Part shown: positions 52,277 through 63,300 of the stretch, one piece after another
Numbering within the stretch: position 1 is the first letter of the stretch
Layout of the letters: each line of letters starts with the position of its first letter
NCBI GenBank assembly: GCA_030295235.1
Contig: AP026128.1
Span: forward strand, 558,001 to 622,000
Length of the DNA: 64,000 nucleotides
From: Fistulifera solaris
Lineage: Eukaryota; Bacillariophyta; Bacillariophyceae; Naviculales; Stauroneidaceae
Direction of reading: 5' to 3'
The notes under the pieces: model-generated
What the model was told of the DNA's origin: nothing
What the model saw: only the letters and a program-made list of their open reading frames with translations
Database searches by the model: none
Position numbers and translations under genes: made by a program

Positions 52277-53583
52277 CCCTTTGTTGTTCGGTTCATGACT
52301 CATGACTGCTGTACAATCCAGTCGTGGCGGGCGTAAACCAACACTCCGTTTCATAGTGAAAATTCATTTGTTGTCGATCCTCGTATTTTCGACGTGAAAA
52401 TAAAAGAACAACTTAACAAGTAGTTCATAATCATCATTATTACGACTTTATTTACCCGTAATTATTATTATTAGATTCGCAGTCGAATGACAATGGACGG
52501 ATGCGAGAGACGCATAAACCGGAACCCTTTGTTGTTTGGTTCATGACTACTGTACAATCCAGTCTTGGCTGGCGTAAACCAACACTCCGTTTCATAGTGG
52601 TAATTCAAGGTGGCGATCGTCGGATTTTCGACGTGAAAACAAAAGAAACGCTTAACAAGTAGTTCAGAATCATCATTGTTGCGACTTTATCTACCCGTTA
52701 TCATAACTATATTCGCAGTTGAATGATAATGGACGGATGGGAGAGACGCATAAAACGGAACCCTTTGTTGTTTGGTTCATGACTACTGTACAATCCAGTC
52801 TTGGCTGGCGTAAACCAACACTCCGTTTCATAGTGGTAATTCATTTGTTGTCGATCCTCGTATTTTCGACGTGAAAATAAAAGAACAACTTAACAAGTAG
52901 TTCATAATCATCATTGTTACGACTTTATTTACCCGTAATTATTACTACGTATTATATTCGCAGTCGAATGACAATGGACGGATGGGAGAGACGCATAAAA
53001 CGGAACCCTTTGTTGTTTGGTTCATGACTACTGTACAATCCAGTCTTGGCTGGCGTAAACCAACACTCCGTTTCATAGTGGTAATTCATTTGTTGTCGAT
53101 CCTCGTATTTTCGACGTGAAAATAAAAGAAACTCTCAACAAGTAGTTCACAATCATCTTTGTTGCGACTTCATTATTTACCCGTAATTATTATTATTAGA
53201 TTCGCAGTCGAATGACAAATAGACGGATGCGAGAGACGCAAAACGGAACCCTTTGTTGTTCGGTTCATGACTACTGTACAATCCAGTCTTGGCTGGCGTA
53301 AACCAACACTCCGTTTCATAGTGGTAATTCATTTGTTGTCGATCCTCGTATTTTCGACGTGAAAATAAAAGAAACTCTCAACAAGTAGTTCACAATCATC
53401 TTTGATACGACTTCATAATTTACCCGTAATTATTACTACGTATTATATTCGCAGTTGAATGACAATGGACGGATGCGAGAGACGCATAAAACGGAACCCT
53501 TTGTTGTTCGGTTCATGACTACTGTACAAAATCCAGTCTTGGTCGGCGTAAACTAACACTCCGTTTCATAGTGAAATTTCAAG
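52277..53583. repeat. Satellite, about 5.4 units of 236-248 bp
   Basis: Unit starts, taken at (GGA)ACCCTTTGTTG, lie at about 52277, 52521, 52757, 53002, 53245 and 53493. Each unit contains GGTTCATGACT, CTGTACAATCCAGTC, GTAAACCAACACTCCGTTTC and ATAGTG, then TTTTCGACGTGAAAA and CAGTCGAATGACAATGG. The front of each unit is a diverged version of the hairpin element found singly elsewhere. No reading frame spans it. Confidence 0.92.
52301..52326 (+). repeat. Hairpin element in satellite unit 1
   Basis: CATGACTG, longer loop CTGTACAATC, CAGTCGTG. Later units have lost part of the left arm and carry CAGTCTTGG on the right. Confidence 0.7.
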
Positions 53584-53704
53584 GATGATTCACGAAAAGA
53601 GCCGCGTATCGGCCGCTTTAATTTGACAATACTGGTACAGTATCAAAAACATTTGTTATCATCTCGACTGTTGCTTTCCAAAGTATTGCATATTAAAAAG
53701 AGAA

Positions 53705-56578
53705 ATGTCAGCTTTCCGAGGCCGAGGCGCCGTACCGCCGAAGAATTACGTACCCGGACTGGGTCGCGGTGCCGCGGGCTTTACGACGCGGAGTGATGTG
53801 GGCCCGGTCGTCCCCGAAGACGCCGCCACCGGGAGTGGCAGTCGAGCGGCGGAAGCGCGGAAGCAATTGCAATTCGGAGTCGCGCCCGCCAATTATGTAG
53901 CGGGGGCGGGACGAGGGCCGGGACTTTGAATGCGCAGGGAGAGGAAGGACCCGTCGGAGCGTACGATAGTTTTTCTGGATATTCGGCGGCGCCCCAAGAA
54001 GGTCAATACGATGATGACGATGACGAAGCTGACAAAATATGGGCGACTATCGATGAGCGAATGAATCGAAAACGAAGGAAAAAAGGCGACAATACACAAG
54101 ATGATAATGATGACGCCGGTGGGCGAAAGCGAGCCAGAGCAAGGATCGGCGCGCAATTTCACGAACTCAAGGAAAAATTAGCCGAAGTCACAGAAGATCA
54201 ATGGGCTAGTATTCCGGACGTTGGGGATCATAGTTTGAAGTATAAGCAGCAGAGGCGACAGCAAGATACGTTCACGCCATTATCTGATTCACTTATCGAG
54301 CAGAGGAATAAGTCGCAACTGGACGCTTCCGCAGGCAATACGGCTCTTGCGGGTACTACGATAGCGGATGACGGATCTGGCTTTAAGTCAGTCGTAGCTG
54401 ATATGTCTGGCCTCAGTGCTGCTCGTGGCACGGTTCTTGGTATAAGTCTGGATCGAATGTCGGGGTCAGTTGCCGGCAATCAAACATCAATCGATCCAAA
54501 AGGTTATCTGACGAGTCTTTCTGGTATTCAGTCGGTTTCAAATGCTGAAGTGGCGGATATCAATAAAGCTCGCTTACTTCTGAAGTCAGTTCGCGACACC
54601 AATCCAAAACATGGTCCAGGTTGGATCGCGGCTGCTCGAGTGGAGGAGGCGGCTGGAAAGATGTTGCAGGCGCGAAAAATCATCCAGGAGGCTTGTGAGA
54701 TATGTGCCGACAACGAGGACGTGTGGTTGGAAGCAGCAAGGTTGCACCCTCATGATGTTGCAAAAGTATTCTGGCTACAGCCGTTCGCCGTGTCCCACGA
54801 TCTGTGAAAATCTTTCTCAAGGCAGCGGATCTGGAACATCTCGAATCGAACAAAAAAGCAGTGTTACGAAAAGGTCTGGAAGCCAACCCCTCTTCGATTA
54901 CGCTATGGAAAGCAGCGATTGCTTTAGAAGATGCTGAAGATGCACGACTTTTGCTACAAGTAGCAGTAGAAAAAGTGCCTCATTCGGTGGAAATGTGGCT
55001 GGCTCTAGCACGTTTGGAGTCTTACAAAAATGCTCAGAGAGTTCTCAATAGTGCAAGAAAAGCGTTACCGAATGATAGGTCGATATGGATTGCAGCTGCG
55101 AGACTGGAAGAATCACAAAATCACGACGAAGTCATTGACAAGATTATTCAGAGAGCTGTCAAGTCCCTCGAAAAGAATGAAGCTGTCGTGACTCGCGCGC
55201 AGTGGCTTCAAGAAGCCGAAGCGGCAGAAAGTTCTGGTGCAGCGTTGACGAGTGCTGCTATAATAAAGTATACAATTGGTAAAGATGTCGATGACGAAGA
55301 TCGACAAAGGACTTGGGCGGAAGATGCAAAGGAGCTGTCGCCCGTGGCTCCATATCAACTGCTAGGGCTATCCTGTCACACGCGCTACATCTGTTTCCAG
55401 CAAAAGGACCCTTTGGACACAGGCAATTGATCTTGAGCGTAACCATGGAACGGCGAAAACGTTGGATGAAGTGCTTGAAGCTGCAAGTGAGCGGCTTCCT
55501 CAAGTTGAGATTTTCTGGTTGCTACGGGCAAAAGAGCAGTGGGTCAATGGGGATGTGAATAAAGCTCGCGATATTCTTGCGAAGGCTTTTGCTGTGAACC
55601 CTGAATCGGAAGCTGTTTGGTTGGCGGCATCCAAGCTCGAGCATGAGAATGGAGAAGTCGAACGCGCTCGCTTCTTCCTGGAAAGAGCCAGGCAGAGGGC
55701 GCCAACGGCTCGAGTGTATATGAAAGCTGCTCTTTTGGAGAGAGAACAAAAGAATCTTGATGACGCACTTCAACTTATTGAGGAAGGCCTATCAAAGTTT
55801 GTTAAATTTAGCAAACTATACATGATGGGTGGTCAAATATGCTCAGAAGACTTACCACGCAACAAGACCAGTTTATCACGTGCAAGAAAATTTTACGAAA
55901 GAGGGTTAAAGGAATGCCCTGAAAGCCACATCTTGTGGATTCTAGCGAGTCGCTTGGAGGAAGAGGCTGTGCATTTTGAGGACGTTGTGACAAATAGTCA
56001 AGGGGCTGGTGCCACCAAAGCTAGAAGTATTCTCGAATTAGCGCGGTTGAAGAATCCCAAGAATCCACACCTTTGGCTGGAATCCATAAGACTTGAACGC
56101 CGGGTAGGGACAACGAAGCTTGCTGAGACGCAGATGGCAAAAGCCTTACAAGAGTGTCCAAAGTCTGGAATTCTCCTAGCCGAGTCGATACTGAGCAGTC
56201 CGCGTGTCGAGCAGAAGTCAAAGGCAGCAGAAGCGATCAAGCGTTGTCCAGATGATCCTTTGGTTATCGCGGCAGTTGCTTCTCTGTTTGCGTCAGAAAA
56301 CAAAAAATGACAAGGCGCGTAAGTGGTTTGATAGGGCCACGGTTCTGAATCCAGATATTGGTGATATCTGGGCTCGATTCTACTTATTCGAATTGAAAGC
56401 CGGTACGCAAGAGCAACAGGAAAAGGTCAAAGCGGCTTGCATTGCAGCAGAACCCAAACATGGAGATATTTGGGCGTCAATTATGAAAGATATGAGAAAT
56501 AGAGGTAAATCTGCTGCCGAAGGATTGGAGTTGGTTGCTGAGCACATTCGACTGGAACAGAAGAAAGCTCTCGCGTGA
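53705..56578 (+). CDS. PRPF6: PRP6 (PRPF6) U5 snRNP / tri-snRNP splicing factor (five frameshifts)
   Basis: Starts MSAFRGRGAVPPKNYVPGLGRGAAGFTTRSD, the PRP1 N-terminal signature. HAT repeats follow: GPGWIAAARVEEAAGKM, VWLEAARLHP, VKIFLKAADLE, ITLWKAAIALED, SIWIAAARLEES, ISTARAILSHAL, EIFWLLRAKEQW, AVWLAASKLE, PTARVYMKAALLE, ILWILASRLEEE, PHLWLESIRLERR. The frame changes at the G3 run 53915-53917, the A4 run 54762-54765, the AAAGG at 55329-55333, the C3 run 55409-55411 and the A6 run 56302-56307; each is a one-base fix that restores a family motif. PRP6 bridges U5 and U4/U6 snRNPs in the nucleus. It is a single exon, about 950 residues joined. Confidence 0.95.
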
Positions 56579-57396
56579 CGTGAACCCCATTTTAATCATA
56601 GTATGGCTAAAGCGCAAATTCAAACTATTATCAGGTTCATAAATGATTTGTTTGTGAGCAAATAAAGGTGAATTAAGGGCTATTGTCTCTACGAAGTAAG
56701 GACGTCCTTACTACGAAGCACTATGAAATAAAAATAGTACTCCGTACCAGGTATCGGCCTTGTAGCTAGCACCGCTAAAGAGTCATGATTCATGACTGAA
56801 ATGCAGTCACGAAGAAAAGTAATCTACACATTGGTCTATAGTACCCCGTGTATCGTGGCTCGTGGCTGACGGGTCACGAGCGCGCGAAATGTGCGCGACC
56901 AACGGGAAGGTGGAGGGAATGCGGGCCGATCGGAACGTCAACACGACGCAGCCTCTTGCGGTGAATTCGAAGTTCATGCATGTCCAAGGTAAAAAGAGAG
57001 AGACGTCGTACGAAATCTTTGCTCAAAGCCATGCATCTCGCAATTGCATACTATACGAAGCACTCGCCAGCCATACGCTACAATACGATTTAAGTGCTTT
57101 TGAAGGTGCGTCTATCTGGATTGTTCTCGTTACAGGATCATTGCATTTGAATGCCTGTGTTGTGTGCTATTTATGTTATTGCGGTAAAGCCCCGCTAACG
57201 CAGCGGCGCAACGGCTCGAGTGCTACCAGCAATCGTGTGAGAGCTACTGCTGTGTGCTCGTGATTACCCATCGTTTATAATGCCTGATCTCGGTCTCACA
57301 TTTTGTGATTTATTATCCGATTCGACAGTTTGTTTTTCCGGATTCAGTCGGATAAGTGCAAAAACAAAGACCTTCATTACAACTAATCATTCTATA
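56579..57396. other. Spacer with a hairpin element
   Basis: No credible gene; the frame at 56862-57263 has no recognisable content. It contains AAGGACGTCCTT at about 56698 and the hairpin element at 56791. Confidence 0.45.
56791..56811 (+). repeat. Dispersed hairpin element (CATGACTG type)
   Basis: CATGACTG, AAATG, CAGTCACG, preceded by AGTCATGATT and followed by CACATTGGTCTATAGTACC. Confidence 0.75.
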
Positions 57397-60300
57397 ATGG
57401 ATCAAGACGAAGACCGCGTGGAAGATTCAACTTTCGACACCGATGATGATGAGGTCGAAGACGAAAACGAAGGAGATGCCGTTTCGGACGCGGGAGATGG
57501 GTCTGCTGAGGACGAGGAGGAGGAAGTCGCGGAAACGATAATGCACGATGACGATGAGGACGAAGAGGACGAACAAGAAGATGATCTCGGCGGCGAAGAA
57601 GAGGATAAAGACGAAGAGGAAGAGGTCGGAGATGAAGAAGAAGAGGTCAACGATGAAGAAGAGGAAGAGGCTGCAGTGGAGGGTGTGGTCGAAGCAAATG
57701 GGGACGATGAAGATGATGACGAAGGAGAAGAAGTACTCGCTGCTGTCATTATTGAAGACGAACCCATTGCTGCTACGGAGGAAGTAGAAGATACCGATGC
57801 GCAACCAACGGTGGAGATTGAAAAGGTGTACAAAGCAAAACCTGTTGCAAAGAAAAGCAAGCCGTCGTCCGCGGGAAAAAGAAGAAAGCCGGTACCAGTA
57901 AGGTAACTTTGCCGGCTAATGGGTTAAGAATGGATGTACGACCGGAAAACTTAGAAGCTGCTAAGGATGCACGAGCCACTTTGCGGGATATGGTTCAAAG
58001 TCTCCCTATGCCTTTCGGTGACATTCAAGTACGTTCATTTGGACGAATTCATCTTGAGTCCGATAAATCTGGAAAAGAGGCCAAGTTTTCATCCACGGGC
58101 TCTATTTACCCTGTTGGGTTTTCTTGTGATCGTTTCGAGTTCAGCCCTGTTCACGGGCGGGTGCTCAAAATGCGATGCACTATTTTGGATGGAAAGAGAA
58201 TCAAGCAGTTACAGCGAGAAAAAAGTTTTCCGGTAACGGATCGATTGGCTGACGGGCCAGTCTTTCGTGTTGTGTGGGGCCAGGGAATAGACGAGGAAAA
58301 TGATGACGACTTGGGACCATTTGATCCGGAACTTGATGCACCGTTGATCGACACCTCCAAAAAGATAACGGCAAATTCAATGAGACCCAAAGTTGGTATG
58401 CAAGTGCGGGTTCGCTTCGGCAAGAATCAAACTTACGGTGGGGTGATTACTGGAGTAGGAGATGTTTATCCGAGCACGAAAGAATCGCAACGCAAGGGTC
58501 TGACCCTAAACCAAGATATAACAATTAATTACGACGATGGTTTTTCTGAGACAATTTCGTACCCGGACGCCGATGTTGCGTTAGTGGTCCCCGGTAAGTC
58601 CAAAAGTATCGTGTCGTCGGGCTTGTCAAACGATTTTAACCTTCTGTTACAGGAATGGAATATGAAATTGACTCTCAAGGTAATGCCGAACTTGTGGAGT
58701 GGGGTGGCAAACGAGTTACCTCAGTTGTGGCAAATTCGCCATTGGAAGCTTGGGGGAACGTACTTGTGAAACTTGGTCTCGTTGATGAATTGATGCTCTC
58801 AAGTGCTCTTGAAGCGGTCGATGCTGCACGAAAAGAAGTCCTACAAGAAGCTAAAGACAAACTAGAGGGCAAAGCTAAGACGCCGATAAAGATTCGCAGC
58901 GAGAAGTCAGAGGAGTCGCCAAGCAGTGTTGCTGAAGCTCCGACTGAAATCAAGGAAACGCAAATTGTAGTGGACAAGTCAAAGGATGAATTATCTCAAA
59001 GTGTTATATCAAGTGAAGATAGGCAACCAGCGTCTGACGAAGAAAACAAGCTACGCGAACGGCTTAGTGATCTCATAGCTCAACTAGAACAAGTCGAAGT
59101 AGAAGATGGGAAAGCCGCGGTTGCTCTTGCGGATTCGCGAATTAATCTTCTCGGTCGCTTCATGTGCAACCCGTTCCAAGATGATCTTAATGGAAAGGCT
59201 CAACAAATGACGTGGCTAGCGACCGCGGTAAGGAAGGAGAAAGCCCGAATGGGAAGTACGGGTAATCGAAAGAAAGTCGTCACAGCTGTTGATTTGTTGG
59301 AAAGAAATGATTCTATATACAACATTGACATTGAAACGCTTATTGAAGGTCTTCCCGGTAGTGAGTTTTGTAAATCCTACATTTTCCAAGCATTTCGAAC
59401 TGGCGGATCGGCCATAAATCGGGCCTGGATACTCGAGGCTCAGCTTCGACAAGAAAAGGAGGAGATTAAGCGAATGAAGAAGTCGCGAGAGCTGGAAGAA
59501 AAAGAGTTGGAGAGAATATCACAGGAAAGCGAACGAAAGAAGAAACGTCTCCAAAATGAAGAAGTTCGCGATTCCAGAAAACGACAAAAGCTGGAGGAAG
59601 AGGAAGGAAAAAAGAAACAGAGAGTTGAAGAGCGGCTATCTCGGTTACGGGTACAAGTCGATGAGCGTCTGCTAAAGGAGGCTGCTGCTCAAAGAGAGAA
59701 AGTGTTGACATCTTTCGCCAAAAGTCTGGGTAAGGAATTCATTAGGAGGCGGAAAGCGGCTGAAATCGTTGCATTACAAAACGCTGTGGGTACGAAGCGT
59801 TCATTTGATGCGCATATGTCGCCATCACACCATCCTTTACCTCCATCTTCGAAATCATTCGAAGAAGATGCAGTCCGCGTTTGGAACTTCGTTTCGACTT
59901 TCAAAGATTTCTTTTTGCAACGCGGGTATCTGAACGAAATTCCAAGTCTAGAATCGCTTCAGAAAGCTATCGACTGTTTGCGGGGACACAATTATTCCAG
60001 TGTTGATCTGAGGGATGAGGCTGTTGGTTTGTTAACTGACTTAGCGATAGCCCTGTGCCAGCCTTTAGCGGCAAGCTTAACCAGGATTCTTTTCGCGAGT
60101 CTCATTGCTTTGAATCCAACGCTTCAAAAGGATTTTGGGGCTGCTTTCTTCAATGAAGTCAATTCGGTTGAAGACAATGCTGAAGTCCAACAGAGTGATG
60201 TACTTATACCAGTTAACAAGCATACTTGGAGAGATGTGGCACGACAGTCCTTACTCGCAGATGCGCTTGCTGAGCTCGGGATGCAAAGGTACGGTTTTTT

Positions 60301-63300
60301 CAGTTTTTTTTTCCTCCGTCTACGGACGCGACTCTGACAATATATTTGTGGTGAAGACACGAGGTGGCACACATACTTCGTGGCTACCGATCAGCAGGTC
60401 ACCCCAATTCCAAAGAAGCTATACGGTTAAGGCAAGCGGAGGATTTTAACGTAGCCGTGCTTCGTCAGGCAATTCATGAGAGTCGCGCGGTCCGGGGGAG
60501 ATTTTCCGGCGGCGATTCTTTGACGAGAGTAGACATCCCGTGTGACCCAACCTGCGACCCGTCAGACTATCGGTTCTATCTCCATGTTATCAACACCGGT
60601 GGCGACAGTTATGAATTTATGAAAGATCACTTGCAAAACGCCATTCGATTTCTCGATGAAAGTTCTGATGAAGCCAGTGTTAAGCGCATTCGCCAAGATC
60701 TGGAAAAACTTCTGACCATGTTTCATGGCCTAGACCTTTCTAATAACACTACAAAGAATGACACAAAAGTTTTCAGAAAAGTTCGTGATGGCGTAAAGAA
60801 GCTTCTAAAAGCTATTGCACTTGATACGAAGCCTGTAGCAGTGAAACATTATACAAGTCGTCACCAGATCGGCTTATTGAGATCACTCGAGATGAGCTCG
60901 TTTCAATATAAGAAGCTTGCACAAGCTCGGGAAAATTACATTGAAGAAGCCCTTAAACTCAAAGAAGATCTCAGCCGCGAAAAGGGCGATGATGCCGATG
61001 AAGATGACGAGGAAGATGAAGATAATGAAGCGGCTAATGCAGAAGTACTCGAGAACGGAGATGATACGAAAAATGAAAACTCAGGAACTACCACCGAAGG
61101 TGGAAAAAGTGAAGTAAACCCGGATGAGCAGGATGTCGATAAGTCTGCTAAAGAAAAGGAGTTGATTCTTGATGAATTCTTCAAGGATATACCTGGGGCG
61201 CCAGAAGGGATTCGACGCTGTTTGGCTGTCCTCCGGACACTATCAAACACAGCTTGTGCCGAGCCCTTCCTATACCCAGTCGACCCACAAAGTAACCCCG
61301 CGTATTATGATTCGCTTGTCAGACCGATGTGTTTACGCGAAGTGGGAAGACTTCTTCGAGAAGCAACCGAAGGAATGTCGGACGCAGATGAAACTGCTAG
61401 GATCGTGGCGGAATTTGGGAGAAATATGCGTTTGATAGGTCAAAATTGCCTTTCCTATGCAAACGCTGGTCCGACTGTAATTGCTGCCGGCTCGGAACTG
61501 CTTCGCATCTTTGAGCGGCTTTTCCTCGATTGGGTTCTTTCCCCGGAACACTTATTACCTCCCTTGGACAACCTCGATGATGACAAGTGCATTGAGCCTC
61601 ATCCAACTGATTCAGAGTCAACTGTACTGTTGTGCGACGGATGCGAGGGAAAGTATAACATATCTCGTCTAGATCCTCCTCTTCGTGAAATTCCGAAAGG
61701 GGATTGGTACTGTCCAAGGTGTGTTCAGGGAAGGTGGTGGGGTTCTCTTGACCCAAGAATCGGGAAAAAGATCAAAAAAAGCTTTGATGATTTCGGGGAT
61801 TTGAATCCCATTGTTCGAGAGGGAGTCGTCGAAAGTTGTTTTCTTGCTTATGGCGACGGAATTTTATCTCCATCATTGGCGTATACAATCACATTCGAAG
61901 ATAAGAGCCATGAAGTCTGGAGTCTTTCCCAAATAGATGAGCAGCTTTCCTCGCAAGGATGCCCGGTTCCTCCCATCAAGTACTTGGCTGCAGCAGCAGA
62001 GAGTTTAGGGTATGGGTTCGGTGTTGATCACGGTGTCCGACACGATCTTGTTCCTGTTGCAGCAAATCCAAACGTTTCTGAAACAGCAGCGCAGGTTTCT
62101 CTGTCAAGCTCTGTATTCCGTGATACAATTGCTGCATCAGGTGGTCTCCTGATCGTTGATCCACGTGACATGACTGCCGCAGAATGGCTCCGTTTACTTG
62201 TCTTACTAGCCATGAAATGTGCTTCAAGTGATGTTCTTCAGGCTTTGATTGGAAAAATGGAGACCGAAGCCGCGGAAAAGATGACTCGGCCACTCGAATC
62301 AGTTCAGCAGATAACCTCTTTATCACAAATATTGCCACCGGTTAAGACCGATGAAATCACAGATATTCAGCTTGAATCTAAACCAGGTGATAATGGACAA
62401 ACGCTTCGTGCTAAGGAGACTAAAGAGGCGAAAGTTTCTCATGCTGGCTCTGTCGTTGTTGAGGCTAGTTCAGTCGAAGTTGTTGAAGAAATTGATGTTG
62501 ATACTCAAGCTGTCGCAGTTCCTTATAATACTAGTTCTGAGGCGAATTCCGGAACGGATGATCATGGCAATACAGGAGCATTCCATGATTTTGTGAATCC
62601 GCTAGAGACTGCCATTCTTGAAAAGAAAAGACGCCAGAAAATCACCGAGGACAGCTTCACCGCCTATTGCATCAAGAATCAGATCCGATCGATTGTGGCC
62701 TCATTTGAAGAGGATATGTTCTCACCCCTTGTCGACGCCGTGATGTCATCGAAGAACTCTCCGTTGAGTTTCTCTAGCCTCCGGTGCCATAGAGTTACAT
62801 GTTATTTCTGTGGGTTGACGGATGTGGCTCTAGGAGCACCACTGGTGCGTGTCCCCTCAGATAGTGAGTGGGATCAACTCATACCACACTGTGCCAGGTC
62901 CCGACAGACTCACCTGGTAGCCGAGATACCAGTGCAAGAGAGAGCTAGCACTACGAAGTTGCTATCTGTTAAGGTTACAATGGGCGACGAGCTATTTTCT
63001 ATTCCATTTTCTTCGTCTAGCGACGAGAGCTTTCCAGACAGCGGCATGATAGAGTTCTTGCCGAGATCACCATCAGGATTCCAGGATGAGCTTCGATTTC
63101 GGACTGACACGGGACTTCCATTCGTCACCGGTTGTTTGTCTGCTCACGAATGCTGTGCAGTTGCTGCCCACAATGCCCGAAAAGAGAAAATGGTACAATC
63201 ATACAAAGAGAGGGAAGCCGATTGGGTTGAAAAGAAATTTGGTATGGAATGCGGCAGGACGCTTGAAATCGGTCGAGATTGTGCAGGGAGATCATACTGG

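Noticed and set aside
52277-53583. CRISPR-like array
   Set aside because: The units are long, contiguous and similar throughout, with no spacers between short repeats, and the host is eukaryotic.
56862-57263. A 133-residue gene
   Set aside because: No motif, and it lies in spacer sequence upstream of the chromatin gene.
57402-57860. Ser-rich protein on the minus strand
   Set aside because: It is the antisense of the Asp/Glu-rich head of the chromatin protein.
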